Source of the DNA: PMNU01 sp035480575
GTDB taxonomy: Bacteria; Patescibacteriota; Saccharimonadia; Saccharimonadales; UBA4665
DNA length: 56,454 nucleotides
Direction: 5' to 3'
NCBI GenBank assembly: GCA_035480575.1
Contig: DATIHR010000035.1
Location: 1-56,454, forward strand
A model generated the notes under the pieces. It was not told where the DNA came from. It worked only from the letters and a program-made list of their open reading frames with translations, and searched no databases. The stretch's first letter is position 1, and every line of letters starts with the position of its first letter. Both the position numbers and the translations under genes were made by a program. Of the stretch, positions 32,965 to 42,099 are shown one piece after another.

Positions 32965-35900
32965 TCAATAACTCATGTCCATGTCAGTCATTCCTCCCAG
33001 AGCCCCTTCGGCAGGATCCTTATTATAACCTCCCGCAACAAAACCGAAGGCGGCAGCTCCACCACCTACAACCACCGACATTACAGGCATGCCCACCAGA
33101 CATCCCCAGCCTCCTGAAGTGATAGTTATAATCGCCCCACTATAACAACCGACCCCCGCCCCTATTATCTTTCCTGCATTATAGTAGTCGTTGGCGGTAC
33201 CTAATGCTCCATACCAACTCCAAGATTTAGGGCCCACCACTCCCCCTCCAACAGTTGCCTTTAGCGATGAGGCCTTAGGTGCGATGGTAGTAGTCTTCAG
33301 AGATGCCACCCTCCCCACCAAAGCTGTCTGTGCTATTTTCGGTTTATTCAGGGGCATTGGAACGCCATATGACGGCGTGGGATTTACTAGGTTTGGTATT
33401 GCTGGTTTCAGCACAGCCTGGATATTCGGGAAAAGCATTTGACATACTAGATCAATGCGAGCACAAGCATATTTTCCAGAGTAATCACTAGTGTTAATCG
33501 GATCCAGCACATAGGTATACGCGTTTAGCACCCCGCCCTCAACCGGATCAACTTGGGTAAACCTGCCAATACTTGGAAGATATATTCTTGCACCCATAGA
33601 TATTGGGGTTAAGGCGAAGGTTGTTTCGGATAACTTGCCTAGTTTACCGGCCCAGGCATAGGAACCACTTGCTGCAGTGTTACTTGGGTAGGTGCTACCA
33701 GTGAGGATGGTGCCGAAGGGGTCGTAGGTGAAGGTGTTGGCTGGGCCGTTGCCAGTACTGGTGTTTGTGCCGGCTGCGTCGGTTGTTACTAGGGTGTGAC
33801 CGCTAATGTTTGCCAGGCTGTACTGCTTTTGGGCATTGCCGGTTTGAGTGGGCTTTATGGTTAGGGATACGCCACCGGCTAGGCTGAAGTTCTTTTCTAT
33901 GATGGTCCAGCTGCTGTCGCGGATGTAGGAAGCACTGTCGCCGCTGCCAGTGTAGTCGTAGAACCAGCTGCCTGCACCTGCCCAACTGCCGTTAGTAATG
34001 GTGTTTTTGTATCTGCCGATTATCCTGCCCTGGACGTCACGGTTGTAGTACATGCCCACACCGGTAGTGGAGCTGTTGTATTGTTCGTAGCCGGAGTTAC
34101 GATCTGAGCTGTCATAGTACAGTCTGAGCGGCGTGGTGCCGGTACCGATTTGGGTCATATTGCCGTGGGTGTCGTAGGTTGGACTGTTATACAGTGCGTT
34201 ACTACTTCCAACTAGCCTGTCTGCGTAGTCGTAGCAGAAGTATGTCGTTGCTCCGTTAACAGTCTGGCTGGTACGGTTGCTGTTTTTGCCGGAGTTGGGG
34301 TTCTTGTTGTTGCCAGTGCCGCAAGTTGTAGTATCTTGCGTACCAAAGCCGTAGGTAAAGCTATTGCCGCCAATGGTGGCACCGGTAAGTCGGTCGATAC
34401 CGTCGTAAGCGTAGGTTTGCCACAGGCTATTGCTGCCGCTGGTTACGATGTCGTTTTGAATACGGCCGGATTGGGTACGGTTTACCGTGTCGCTGATTGT
34501 TGTGGTGCCGTTACCCATGCGATATGTCTTGGTGTTGAGCCTACCTAATGTGTCACGGCCATAGGTTATGCGTTGCTGCCCAGCGCTTGGGTAGTCTATG
34601 TAATCTATGCGGTTGTAGGTATCGTAGTGGACCGTAGCATAGGTTATGGTATCTAGCTTTTGGTCGACGAGGCGGTTATATGTGTCATATGTGTAGGCTT
34701 CGGTACCCATTGGGCTGACACGCTGGGTTACCCTGCCGAGGTTGTCATAGGTTGTAGTTGTTTCGTCGTCGTAGACATCGCGATATTTTGTTGTGCGGCC
34801 GAGGAGGTCTTTCCATACCACAATCCAACCGTTGCCATCCCAGGTAGTAGCAACCAAAGGATTGCCGCCGACTGCGTAGTCGTTTTGGATGGTGCGGGCG
34901 GCATTGCCGTTGTATGCGGGGACGGTTGTTTGGGTTACACGACCACGGGTGTCGTAGGTTGTGCAGGTCCAGCTGTCGGTATTGTAGCGGGTTGTCACTA
35001 CCCTGCCGGCATCATCGTAGATTACCTCGCTGCTTCGGCCAGTGGCACTGCCGGTGCCGTCTGGGTCTGCTTCGGTTTTGAACTTTAGGAATCCGGCTTG
35101 TTTGTAAGCTTCGGTGGTGCCGGTTGTGCAGGGATTGTCGCGGGTGTCGGTGGCGTTGTAGTAAGTGTAGTTTGTCGTACCGCCACCAGGGAGTGTTTTG
35201 GTAAGTTGACGAAGATAACTACCTGTCGCGCCTTGGGTTTCGTAGGTTGCGCTTGTTGAGAGGTTTAGGCCTGCGGGGTCGGCTGTGGTGGTTTGGGGGA
35301 GGGCTAGTTCGGGGTTGGGGCCGTAGTTTGTCGCACTACTAATGCTTCCCAGTGTATTATCATAAACTTTCGTACTGGTGGATAATTTGTAATCTGGCGA
35401 TAGATACGTCGACCAGTTCGAAGTATACGAACCGCCCACGGGGCGGATGTAGGCGATGAGCGCCGGGGTGTTGGTGCCGTATTTGGTGTAATGGTCTAGC
35501 CTAAAGCGAATGGGGTCTTGGCCGGCGGTGTACGTAAAGCTGCCGTCAGTGCTGTCGCGCAGGAGGCCATCTGCCCAGTCGTCCACAACGACTTGGTCAT
35601 TTAGCCATAGCCGGGCGCCTTCGGTATGGGTTAGTTTTACTTGGTAGGTACCGCTGCTTGGCAAACGTAGCTTACCTGTTAGGGATACGGCCCAGCCAGC
35701 GATGCCATCCGGGTTGGGGCTGGGCTGCGCGAATGGGCTGCTGGACCATACGGTGTTGATAATGCCGGGTTGGGTGTTGGTGGCGCCGTTGCCTACTACG
35801 CCGGTGGTGTGGATTTTTGGTGCGCCGAAGATGGTGCCGCCTGCGCCGGGTGTTGTGTTATTTCTGTAGTAGCTCCAGGCTACGGCCGGGCCGACGATGG

Positions 35901-38900
35901 ATTCATCGTACTTGCTTTCGGTGTGTGGTACTTGGCTCACATACGTACTGGTTGGTTTACGGTCGGTGCCGTACCAGGCGCTGGGTGCGGGGCCGTATTG
36001 GTCTGCTGGCAGGTCGCTGTCGTTATATATGGTGGTAGATTTAAAGCCGGCGGGGTCGGTTGAGGACAATAGCAAGTCTTTGGTGGGGTGCCATTCGCTT
36101 ACAGTACATAGGGCTAAGTTGTCGCAGGCTTTTGTAGTACGCAACAAGTCGTCGTATTCGATGTATTGGCTGTAGCCCTGTGGCTCGGCATCGCCGGTAA
36201 TATGGCGCTTGGATTTGGCAGGTTGTGTCTCGTTTGCAGGCAGGTATTCAAAGGTGTGTTCGCTGCGGGTTGCGCCGGATGTTGGTGCGGGGGCGGTTAC
36301 TTTAATAACGCGTGCGAGTTTATCGTCGTATTCTATTTGCGTTGTAGCGGTAGTGTCATCGGCGCGCACGCCGGCGGCAATAGCATCGTTTGCGAGTACG
36401 TCGCGCATAGAGGTGATCATGCCGTTGCCGTCGTAACCCATGTCGTTTGCCGCGCCGCCCGGCAGTGCCACGCGCGCAAGCCGTGCAACGCTATTAACTG
36501 TTTTGTAGTACAAGTCTGTACGCTGGCCGTCGGATGTTACAAATGCGCAGAGCTGGTCGGTCGGGGCGACAATAAGGCCCGACGGCGCCGATGCTGCGCA
36601 CTGTGCTTGCCCGCCGTAGTACAAGTTGCCCTTGCGTGCCGCGTTAACGCCATCGGTTATTTGGGTTAGACGGGGCATGTAGTTAACGATGTCGTAACTG
36701 TACGTCAGCGCCGCTGGGTTGCGGTCGTCTACCGGCGTTGCGGTTTCGCGCAACGTGCCATCAACATTAAAGGTGTATATACGGCCATCGGTGTCAGTTA
36801 GTTTATACGTACTGTCTACATTGCGGATGAGCACGGCGTCTTCGTTAACTGGCGGCTTAAAGCCACTGCCGGTGTTGGTGAATAAGTGACTGGTGCCGTC
36901 TGCGTCATATAACAGCGCATCGCCATTTTGCCGGACTTCTAGACGTTCGTAAGCTAGGTTGCCATCGGCATCTGCGCTAATGGCCCAGCCTGCCGGCAAA
37001 AAGCTGTTGCCAGGGCGTAGATACTGAGGTTCTACAATGGTGCCGTTTGTGTCGGTAGGCGTTTTTGTATACAGCTGCACAGATGCCGCACCGTTAACCT
37101 CAAAATATTCTACGGTAATTTTTACCGGCACGCCCGCTGTAAGCGATACCCCGCTACTGCCCCACGTGAGCGGATGGTTACCTGCGGTCCAATCTTCTAC
37201 CGTAGGAGTGACACTATTGTCGATCTTTACCCTAAAGCCATCATCGCCCTTAACGCCAAAGGTATAACTTTCGGTAGTTGGCGGCACAAAGTAGCCTTCC
37301 CAGCGTACAAAGTAATTGTCCGCCGGTGCGCCGGGCACGGGTGCGTTTGTCTCCCACCTAAAGTTAACAGCCGGGTCTTGGCGGGTCATAAACTTGTCAG
37401 CAGCTGTTGGGCTGTGCGATCCGCTGTCGCGGTAGTAGTGGCCGGTTAGGCCGGTGTTCTGTACGGTTGCCATGGGGTCGGTACGCAACCACTGCGTCGG
37501 TATTACTTGCTCGTTTACCGCACCCTTAACCCACACCTTAGCTTCCGCCAGTCCGCCGTTTTCACTGTATTGCGTCAAGAAGCTAACAACCTGGCCGGCA
37601 CTCAGCGTAATAGTGGTACCGTAGCATCGGTTATCATGGCAGCCAGTACTCTCGTATTGTTGGACGCCATTTACCACAATGCGCATGTAATCGTCGTTGG
37701 TACCGCCAAAGTAATACGTACCGCTGGCAGGCGCTACAAAGTAACCTTCGTACTTAGCACCAAAGCTGTCGTTACTGGTAATACCCTGCGATGGCGAGCC
37801 CATCCCCCAACTGTTGTCTACGTTTGCTTCTGTACGGCGCAGCACGGGATCGCCTGTCCATGTCTGATTGTTGTAATACGCTGCGCGCACGCCCATCCGG
37901 GCAGCGTTTGGGCTGTTGTAGTTAAGGTCCAGGCCGATGTTACCGGCCAGGGCCTTCATGTTGTGTGTTGGTACGTCGGTGTATACATTGCCGGTGTTTA
38001 GGCTAACACTTACCGGCCCTACTTCGTCGTAGGTGCTGGTTTTATCTTTGCCAGTGCGCAGGTCTACGCTAAAGTTACCGCCGGTGTTCCAAATAGTGCC
38101 GCCAGAGTTATACCAGCCATCGCTGACCGCAAAACTCCAGCTGTAGCTGCCGCCATCTTGCAGTATGCCCTCGGGCACGGTCAGCCGGTTTTGGTACAGC
38201 CATTCGGTTTGGTATAGCACTACGCCGTTGGTGGAGCGTATTTGGTAGGCGTATTTTATAGGATCGTTTTCGCTGGGGTTGTCGAACGAGCTAGTAACAC
38301 CCAGTACCGGTTGCGTGGTAATAACCGTTGCGTTATTGGTGGGCATTTCTGGCACGGGCGTTGCGGGGCGGTAATTGTAAATAAATTCTACGTAGGCGCT
38401 TGCGGCATCAAAGCCTTTGTACGATGCGCAGCCACATTCCTGCCCGCGGATCATTAGCCAGCCGCCATACTCGCCAACCGATTTTAAGTACTGGTATACA
38501 TTAGACACATCCAATGCTAACGTGTCGGTTATATTACCATTCGGCGGCCCAGCCAGGTACGGATCGTAACAATCGTAGCCGGTAGTGCACGCAGCATGGT
38601 AGCCCTGGAACGACCACGTGCCGGTCGAGCCGTCCACCTGCCCCGCATACAAATTGGCCGACAGTACATCGGTATAGCTATTTAAGAATGAGTAATCTGC
38701 CCTAAATAGTGCCCGCCACGATTTCCAGGCACCGCTTTGGTACGAACTGCCTGCATAAAAATACGGGCAGAAGTTGCCACACGATGCACCGTCGGATTTA
38801 AAGCCAACCGAACCAATCACATCAAGCTGCGGTACGTAGGACGGATCGATAACAACCGGGAAATCATTTGCCTGTAAGCCTTGTATGTACGGTTTGTCGA

Positions 38901-39933
38901 TAGATATGTGCAGTTCGCCGTTCTTAAGCTCCTGTCTGTATACCTGCTCGCTAATAGGCCCGGAGTTATTAAGTGTTACCATCAGCGGCGTTATGCCAGC
39001 CTTGTCGCCAAACTTGCCTTTTACTTTGTAACCGCCCGGCGTTTTGGCATCTGCCTCCAGGCTTACACCGTTCAACTTAAACGTAAAATCGGTTGTAGCG
39101 GCTTTGTCCTTTAGGATGATGTCTTCTTTAACTTGGTTGGAATACACCGTGTAGCGCACGTTTACGCCAGGCCAGAGGTCGTAGTAATACACTACTTGGT
39201 GGTTATGCTCGGTTGTTACCACCGGCGCTACGCGTTTTGCCCCAACGGGCGAAAAGCCAAATTGCTCGCCGCCCTGCTTAATGCGGACCATGCCGCCGGC
39301 AAAATCGCTGGGTGCAAAACGCGCCTGCCAATCGTTTTCTTTAACCATAAAGGCCCGTTCGGAATCCAGTACCGACTGCGCCTGGCCATACAGCTGCCCC
39401 ACTATGTTGCTAGCGTCCGCAGCGTTTTTGTCTTCTATAAGCGAGGTATCTATGGTCTGCCAGTTGCTACCCTTTTTGTAAAACTTGGGCACCGCGTATT
39501 GGCGCTCGGTAAGGGTACCATTGGCGTTTCTAAACACCTGTTTGGTGGCGGTGCGCTTGGACATGATTTCGCCCGGTGCCGGCGCCTTTGGCCCGCTAGC
39601 TGGCTGGGTTATGCCCGGTATGCCGGTGGCTAGCTTGCCGGTTTCGGCCACTTTGTAATCCGCTTTGGTGTCGGGCAACGCAGTAGGCAACTTTTGTTTG
39701 TCTTTTGCTATTGGCGCTGGGTCGGGGTTGGGTGCTTGTTTACTTACCTTGCCAGCCGGTGGCTTGGCAGTTACCCGTTGCAGGTCTTGCTCGGCCGCAA
39801 ACACCGCTGCGGGCGGCATGGCAATTGTCGTTATAAACAATAGCAGCAACAGCCCGGCGGCAACGCGGTGCCACGGTACGGTGTACTTGTTTTTTATGTT
39901 TACTGAAACCCAACTAAAACAAGCTTGCAGCAT
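32965..39933 (-). CDS. RHS-repeat polymorphic toxin, 2322 residues, with PA14 domains
   Basis: The protein has a long signal/anchor (about residues 20-47), a Lys/Pro-rich linker, an N-terminal region with Cys-rich patches, then three PA14-like carbohydrate-binding domains (about 675-790, 820-960 and 1420-1515). YD/RHS repeats fill about 1530-2110. The core ends RFTQVDPVEGGVLNAYTYVLDPINTSDYSG near 2130-2153, the canonical RHS boundary. A variable tip of about 170 residues follows, with a glycine-rich hydrophobic stretch (GKIIGAGVGCYSGAIITITSG). RHS proteins enclose and deliver C-terminal toxins to neighbouring cells. Export here could use the Sec pathway. It is the largest gene in the window by far. 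Toxin activity of the tip is not recognisable. Confidence 0.88.
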   Translation of the reverse strand: MLQACFSWVSVNIKNKYTVPWHRVAAGLLLLLFITTIAMPPAAVFAAEQDLQRVTAKPPAGKVSKQAPNPDPAPIAKDKQKLPTALPDTKADYKVAETGKLATGIPGITQPASGPKAPAPGEIMSKRTATKQVFRNANGTLTERQYAVPKFYKKGSNWQTIDTSLIEDKNAADASNIVGQLYGQAQSVLDSERAFMVKENDWQARFAPSDFAGGMVRIKQGGEQFGFSPVGAKRVAPVVTTEHNHQVVYYYDLWPGVNVRYTVYSNQVKEDIILKDKAATTDFTFKLNGVSLEADAKTPGGYKVKGKFGDKAGITPLMVTLNNSGPISEQVYRQELKNGELHISIDKPYIQGLQANDFPVVIDPSYVPQLDVIGSVGFKSDGASCGNFCPYFYAGSSYQSGAWKSWRALFRADYSFLNSYTDVLSANLYAGQVDGSTGTWSFQGYHAACTTGYDCYDPYLAGPPNGNITDTLALDVSNVYQYLKSVGEYGGWLMIRGQECGCASYKGFDAASAYVEFIYNYRPATPVPEMPTNNATVITTQPVLGVTSSFDNPSENDPIKYAYQIRSTNGVVLYQTEWLYQNRLTVPEGILQDGGSYSWSFAVSDGWYNSGGTIWNTGGNFSVDLRTGKDKTSTYDEVGPVSVSLNTGNVYTDVPTHNMKALAGNIGLDLNYNSPNAARMGVRAAYYNNQTWTGDPVLRRTEANVDNSWGMGSPSQGITSNDSFGAKYEGYFVAPASGTYYFGGTNDDYMRIVVNGVQQYESTGCHDNRCYGTTITLSAGQVVSFLTQYSENGGLAEAKVWVKGAVNEQVIPTQWLRTDPMATVQNTGLTGHYYRDSGSHSPTAADKFMTRQDPAVNFRWETNAPVPGAPADNYFVRWEGYFVPPTTESYTFGVKGDDGFRVKIDNSVTPTVEDWTAGNHPLTWGSSGVSLTAGVPVKITVEYFEVNGAASVQLYTKTPTDTNGTIVEPQYLRPGNSFLPAGWAISADADGNLAYERLEVRQNGDALLYDADGTSHLFTNTGSGFKPPVNEDAVLIRNVDSTYKLTDTDGRIYTFNVDGTLRETATPVDDRNPAALTYSYDIVNYMPRLTQITDGVNAARKGNLYYGGQAQCAASAPSGLIVAPTDQLCAFVTSDGQRTDLYYKTVNSVARLARVALPGGAANDMGYDGNGMITSMRDVLANDAIAAGVRADDTTATTQIEYDDKLARVIKVTAPAPTSGATRSEHTFEYLPANETQPAKSKRHITGDAEPQGYSQYIEYDDLLRTTKACDNLALCTVSEWHPTKDLLLSSTDPAGFKSTTIYNDSDLPADQYGPAPSAWYGTDRKPTSTYVSQVPHTESKYDESIVGPAVAWSYYRNNTTPGAGGTIFGAPKIHTTGVVGNGATNTQPGIINTVWSSSPFAQPSPNPDGIAGWAVSLTGKLRLPSSGTYQVKLTHTEGARLWLNDQVVVDDWADGLLRDSTDGSFTYTAGQDPIRFRLDHYTKYGTNTPALIAYIRPVGGSYTSNWSTYLSPDYKLSTSTKVYDNTLGSISSATNYGPNPELALPQTTTADPAGLNLSTSATYETQGATGSYLRQLTKTLPGGGTTNYTYYNATDTRDNPCTTGTTEAYKQAGFLKFKTEADPDGTGSATGRSSEVIYDDAGRVVTTRYNTDSWTCTTYDTRGRVTQTTVPAYNGNAARTIQNDYAVGGNPLVATTWDGNGWIVVWKDLLGRTTKYRDVYDDETTTTYDNLGRVTQRVSPMGTEAYTYDTYNRLVDQKLDTITYATVHYDTYNRIDYIDYPSAGQQRITYGRDTLGRLNTKTYRMGNGTTTISDTVNRTQSGRIQNDIVTSGSNSLWQTYAYDGIDRLTGATIGGNSFTYGFGTQDTTTCGTGNNKNPNSGKNSNRTSQTVNGATTYFCYDYADRLVGSSNALYNSPTYDTHGNMTQIGTGTTPLRLYYDSSDRNSGYEQYNSSTTGVGMYYNRDVQGRIIGRYKNTITNGSWAGAGSWFYDYTGSGDSASYIRDSSWTIIEKNFSLAGGVSLTIKPTQTGNAQKQYSLANISGHTLVTTDAAGTNTSTGNGPANTFTYDPFGTILTGSTYPSNTAASGSYAWAGKLGKLSETTFALTPISMGARIYLPSIGRFTQVDPVEGGVLNAYTYVLDPINTSDYSGKYACARIDLVCQMLFPNIQAVLKPAIPNLVNPTPSYGVPMPLNKPKIAQTALVGRVASLKTTTIAPKASSLKATVGGGVVGPKSWSWYGALGTANDYYNAGKIIGAGVGCYSGAIITITSGGWGCLVGMPVMSVVVGGGAAAFGFVAGGYNKDPAEGALGGMTDMDMSY
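35432..35528 (-). repeat. 97-bp direct repeat, main RHS copy
   Basis: Identical to 32457-32553 and in the same orientation, 2975 bases apart. Together with the weaker similarity across the YD-repeat core it gives a substrate for recombination between the two tips. Confidence 0.9.
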
Positions 39934-40023
39934 ATGGTCTCCGCTTTATGGAGCCATAATACTACATGTTCGTTTTGCGATCATGAACTAAAATTAAGAA
40001 TTATTGGTGACTATTTTACAAAC

Positions 40024-40767
40024 ATGCCGACGACTGCTAGGCTTACATTCATGGCAAAACCCCATCACGAAATAGCCGGGATTCCGCTTAAGGCAATGGA
40101 TGGTCCAATCTGGCAAGGCTTGCAAGCATTCACCCATCGCTCAGACGGTATCGTCGATTTCGTGCTTGGTGCAAGCAATTTTCTGCAGCTAACGCCAGAC
40201 GAATCTTACAGCGCTCATGGCAACGCCCACGTACTCTACTGGGGACAAGAAGTAGGTAGCCTCAGCATCGTAGCGTTCGCACCTGGGGACGGGACTGGCA
40301 AGCCGGGCAGCCTCGGCCAAGACCCCACCTTAAGACACGGGAATTACCCTTATGATTCCGGCGTCGTGCCACAAGATAAGTCCCATCTGCACACCGAGGT
40401 ATCATTTGCACTTGCCTCCTTTGCCATTGGCAAACCAGATAGACCGCACATTAATGCCGGCAACCTTGATGTTATTCACACGCTGTCATACGGCCCATAC
40501 GGCCACCTGAGCAAGCTTGGCGAAATCGGACAACACCGAGCGGATTTCCAAAGGACTATGTACGATAACAGCAGAGAAGGCGAACCCCAACCAAGATTTA
40601 CCCTTAACGGCGCCGACGCCCACTTATCCGGCCGCAGTAGTGCGATATACAATGCACATCCCCGTGTCGTACAAATATTCGGCTTTTTTGGCGTTAGCGC
40701 TACAAAACCCGAGGCCGGGCTGTACGCCGTAGAGGCTTTACGAGTTGAACACCCCTTTGAGATGTAA
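40024..40767 (+). CDS. Protein of unknown function, divergent from the RHS gene
   Basis: About 247 residues from the ATG at 40024. The frame is open back to 39925, inside the RHS start region, so either 40024 or 40051 is likely the start. No signal peptide or transmembrane helix is seen. The chain is rich in His, Gly and Pro with conserved-looking stretches (AGIPLKAMDGPIWQGLQAFTH, LHTEVSFALASFAIG). It faces away from the RHS gene across about 90 bases. I do not recognise a family; a DNA-uptake, peptidase or acyltransferase role cannot be supported. Confidence 0.55.
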   Translation: MPTTARLTFMAKPHHEIAGIPLKAMDGPIWQGLQAFTHRSDGIVDFVLGASNFLQLTPDESYSAHGNAHVLYWGQEVGSLSIVAFAPGDGTGKPGSLGQDPTLRHGNYPYDSGVVPQDKSHLHTEVSFALASFAIGKPDRPHINAGNLDVIHTLSYGPYGHLSKLGEIGQHRADFQRTMYDNSREGEPQPRFTLNGADAHLSGRSSAIYNAHPRVVQIFGFFGVSATKPEAGLYAVEALRVEHPFEM

Positions 40768-40841
40768 AAGTAAAGGGCAGAGGGATCAACCTATCTCGCA
40801 ATACTTTAGGGTCTGGCGGCAACAGTAACTGTATAGAATCG

Positions 40842-41981
40842 CTACCCGATCACCGTAACGTCACCGTCGTAGGTGGGAGCTTCGTACTCCCCGTAACCAG
40901 CAAGACCAAGGTTCTCAAGCCGTCGCTTAAATGCGGCGGCTGCTGACGTATCGTGCAATGCATATGCATTCAAGAAAAATCTACTCCCCCACATACCCTT
41001 CCATGTGGTCACATTCGACTCAGACTGGCAAGCGGCAGCTTCGACAATCAGCTCAGGGTAGTTCTGTTCGACAATATCAAGAAAACGATTACCAAATGCG
41101 GCGTACTGATCGCCCCATTCCCGGTCAGCGGCCGCCCCTTCTGCCGAATTACTGTCAGGCCGCGACGCATCATTATCGCGCGTTGTCAGCATATCCGGCA
41201 CGGCGAGCACCTCCTGGGCAAGTGACGAAGCAGTACCCCTTTTAAGGTGTAAATCGACGAATCCGATATGCCTACCCTCCAGTAACAAATTATTATGTCT
41301 TGGGTCAATCGCCAAACCGGCGGCATCCAAGCGGCCGAGATCATCGATTACCCGTTTGAGAGTAGCGTCGGGCAACGCCATTCGCTCATTGAGCGGTACA
41401 TCCGCAACCGGATCGCCCGCAACCTCTGTAATTACCATGCGGCGTTCGTTAAAACTAACCGCTTTGAGTCGCGGAATAGCTATGTCGTAGGGAATGTTGT
41501 CGCTTGCCTTGTAGGTGCCCAGCTCTTTGTGCTGTAAAAAGCCATTGGATCCATCGCGTACCACTAAAGATTCGCCTTCATGCTCCATCCATACCACGCG
41601 AACGTTGGTGCCACGAGCTTCGCGAACCGGGTTCGCCACCGCTTCGTCTACCACCTCGCGCAGCGGTTCGTAGGCGGCGATCTTCTCCGCTCCGTACAGA
41701 ATGTTGGCTTGCAGTTCAGGATCGGCTTGCTCAATAAAAGCGGTAAATGCCTGGGGCGGGACACGCAACTCAACGGTCGAGTCATCCCAGTTACGCCCGG
41801 TAGCAGTTAACGGCTCTCCAGCGGCCAATGCAGTAACGGCGGTATTAAAATCACGGCGGTAGCGGGCTTGTACTACCGGGTCAAGTGTATCGATGAAGGC
41901 CGCAACCTTGCTCTCTACTACCGCATCCGGAGTAGCCTCATGCGCTTCACCGTTATGATTCGGATATTGAAATGTTTCCAT
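40842..41981 (-). CDS. Kinase-fold-like protein of unknown function
   Basis: The 379-residue cytoplasmic protein has a helical N-terminal part (1-110) and then a segment resembling a small kinase lobe (VRVVWMEHEGESLVVRDGSNGFLQHKELG). DDLGRLDAAGLAIDPRHNNLLLEGRHIGFVDLHL follows the spacing of the catalytic and metal loops of protein-kinase/APH folds (H/Y-R-D...N and D-F-G). The equivalents DPRHNN and VDLH keep the Asn and Asp. A true kinase or a pseudokinase are both possible. It has its own promoter of the TTGATA/TAGTGT type and an AAGAGA ribosome site. Confidence 0.55.
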   Translation of the reverse strand: METFQYPNHNGEAHEATPDAVVESKVAAFIDTLDPVVQARYRRDFNTAVTALAAGEPLTATGRNWDDSTVELRVPPQAFTAFIEQADPELQANILYGAEKIAAYEPLREVVDEAVANPVREARGTNVRVVWMEHEGESLVVRDGSNGFLQHKELGTYKASDNIPYDIAIPRLKAVSFNERRMVITEVAGDPVADVPLNERMALPDATLKRVIDDLGRLDAAGLAIDPRHNNLLLEGRHIGFVDLHLKRGTASSLAQEVLAVPDMLTTRDNDASRPDSNSAEGAAADREWGDQYAAFGNRFLDIVEQNYPELIVEAAACQSESNVTTWKGMWGSRFFLNAYALHDTSAAAAFKRRLENLGLAGYGEYEAPTYDGDVTVIG

Positions 41982-42004
41982 TGCTATACCGTTCTCTTAT
42001 ATAT

Positions 42005-42033
42005 ACACTAGCACTTTCTTGTAAAAATATCAA
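42005..42033 (-). promoter_or_regulatory. Promoter of the kinase-like gene (TTGATA/TAGTGT)
   Basis: TTGATA (42028-42033) and TAGTGT (42005-42010) on the minus strand are 17 bases apart. The spacer carries ACAAGAAAGTGC, similar to the CAA-n-TATGC element of the promoters at 24-29 kb. The leader is about 17 bases. Confidence 0.6.
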
Positions 42034-42061
42034 TCAAGTTTTATTAAACTCAAGGGCAGCT

Positions 42062-42090
42062 TTTACTTCTATTACTACCTCTGTTAAAAT
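42062..42090 (+). promoter_or_regulatory. Promoter of ychF
   Basis: TTTACT (42062-42067) and TAAAAT (42085-42090) are 17 bases apart, with TGT before the -10. The -10 ends nine bases before the ATG, so only about three leader bases would be transcribed. Confidence 0.5.
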
Positions 42091-42099
42091 AGGCACATC

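Noticed and set aside
31685..35088. Long plus-strand frames opposite the RHS repeats (31685-32113 and 34660-35088)
   Set aside because: They mirror the repetitive YD-repeat codons of the minus strand and occur at matching places in both RHS copies; no start or ribosome site supports them.
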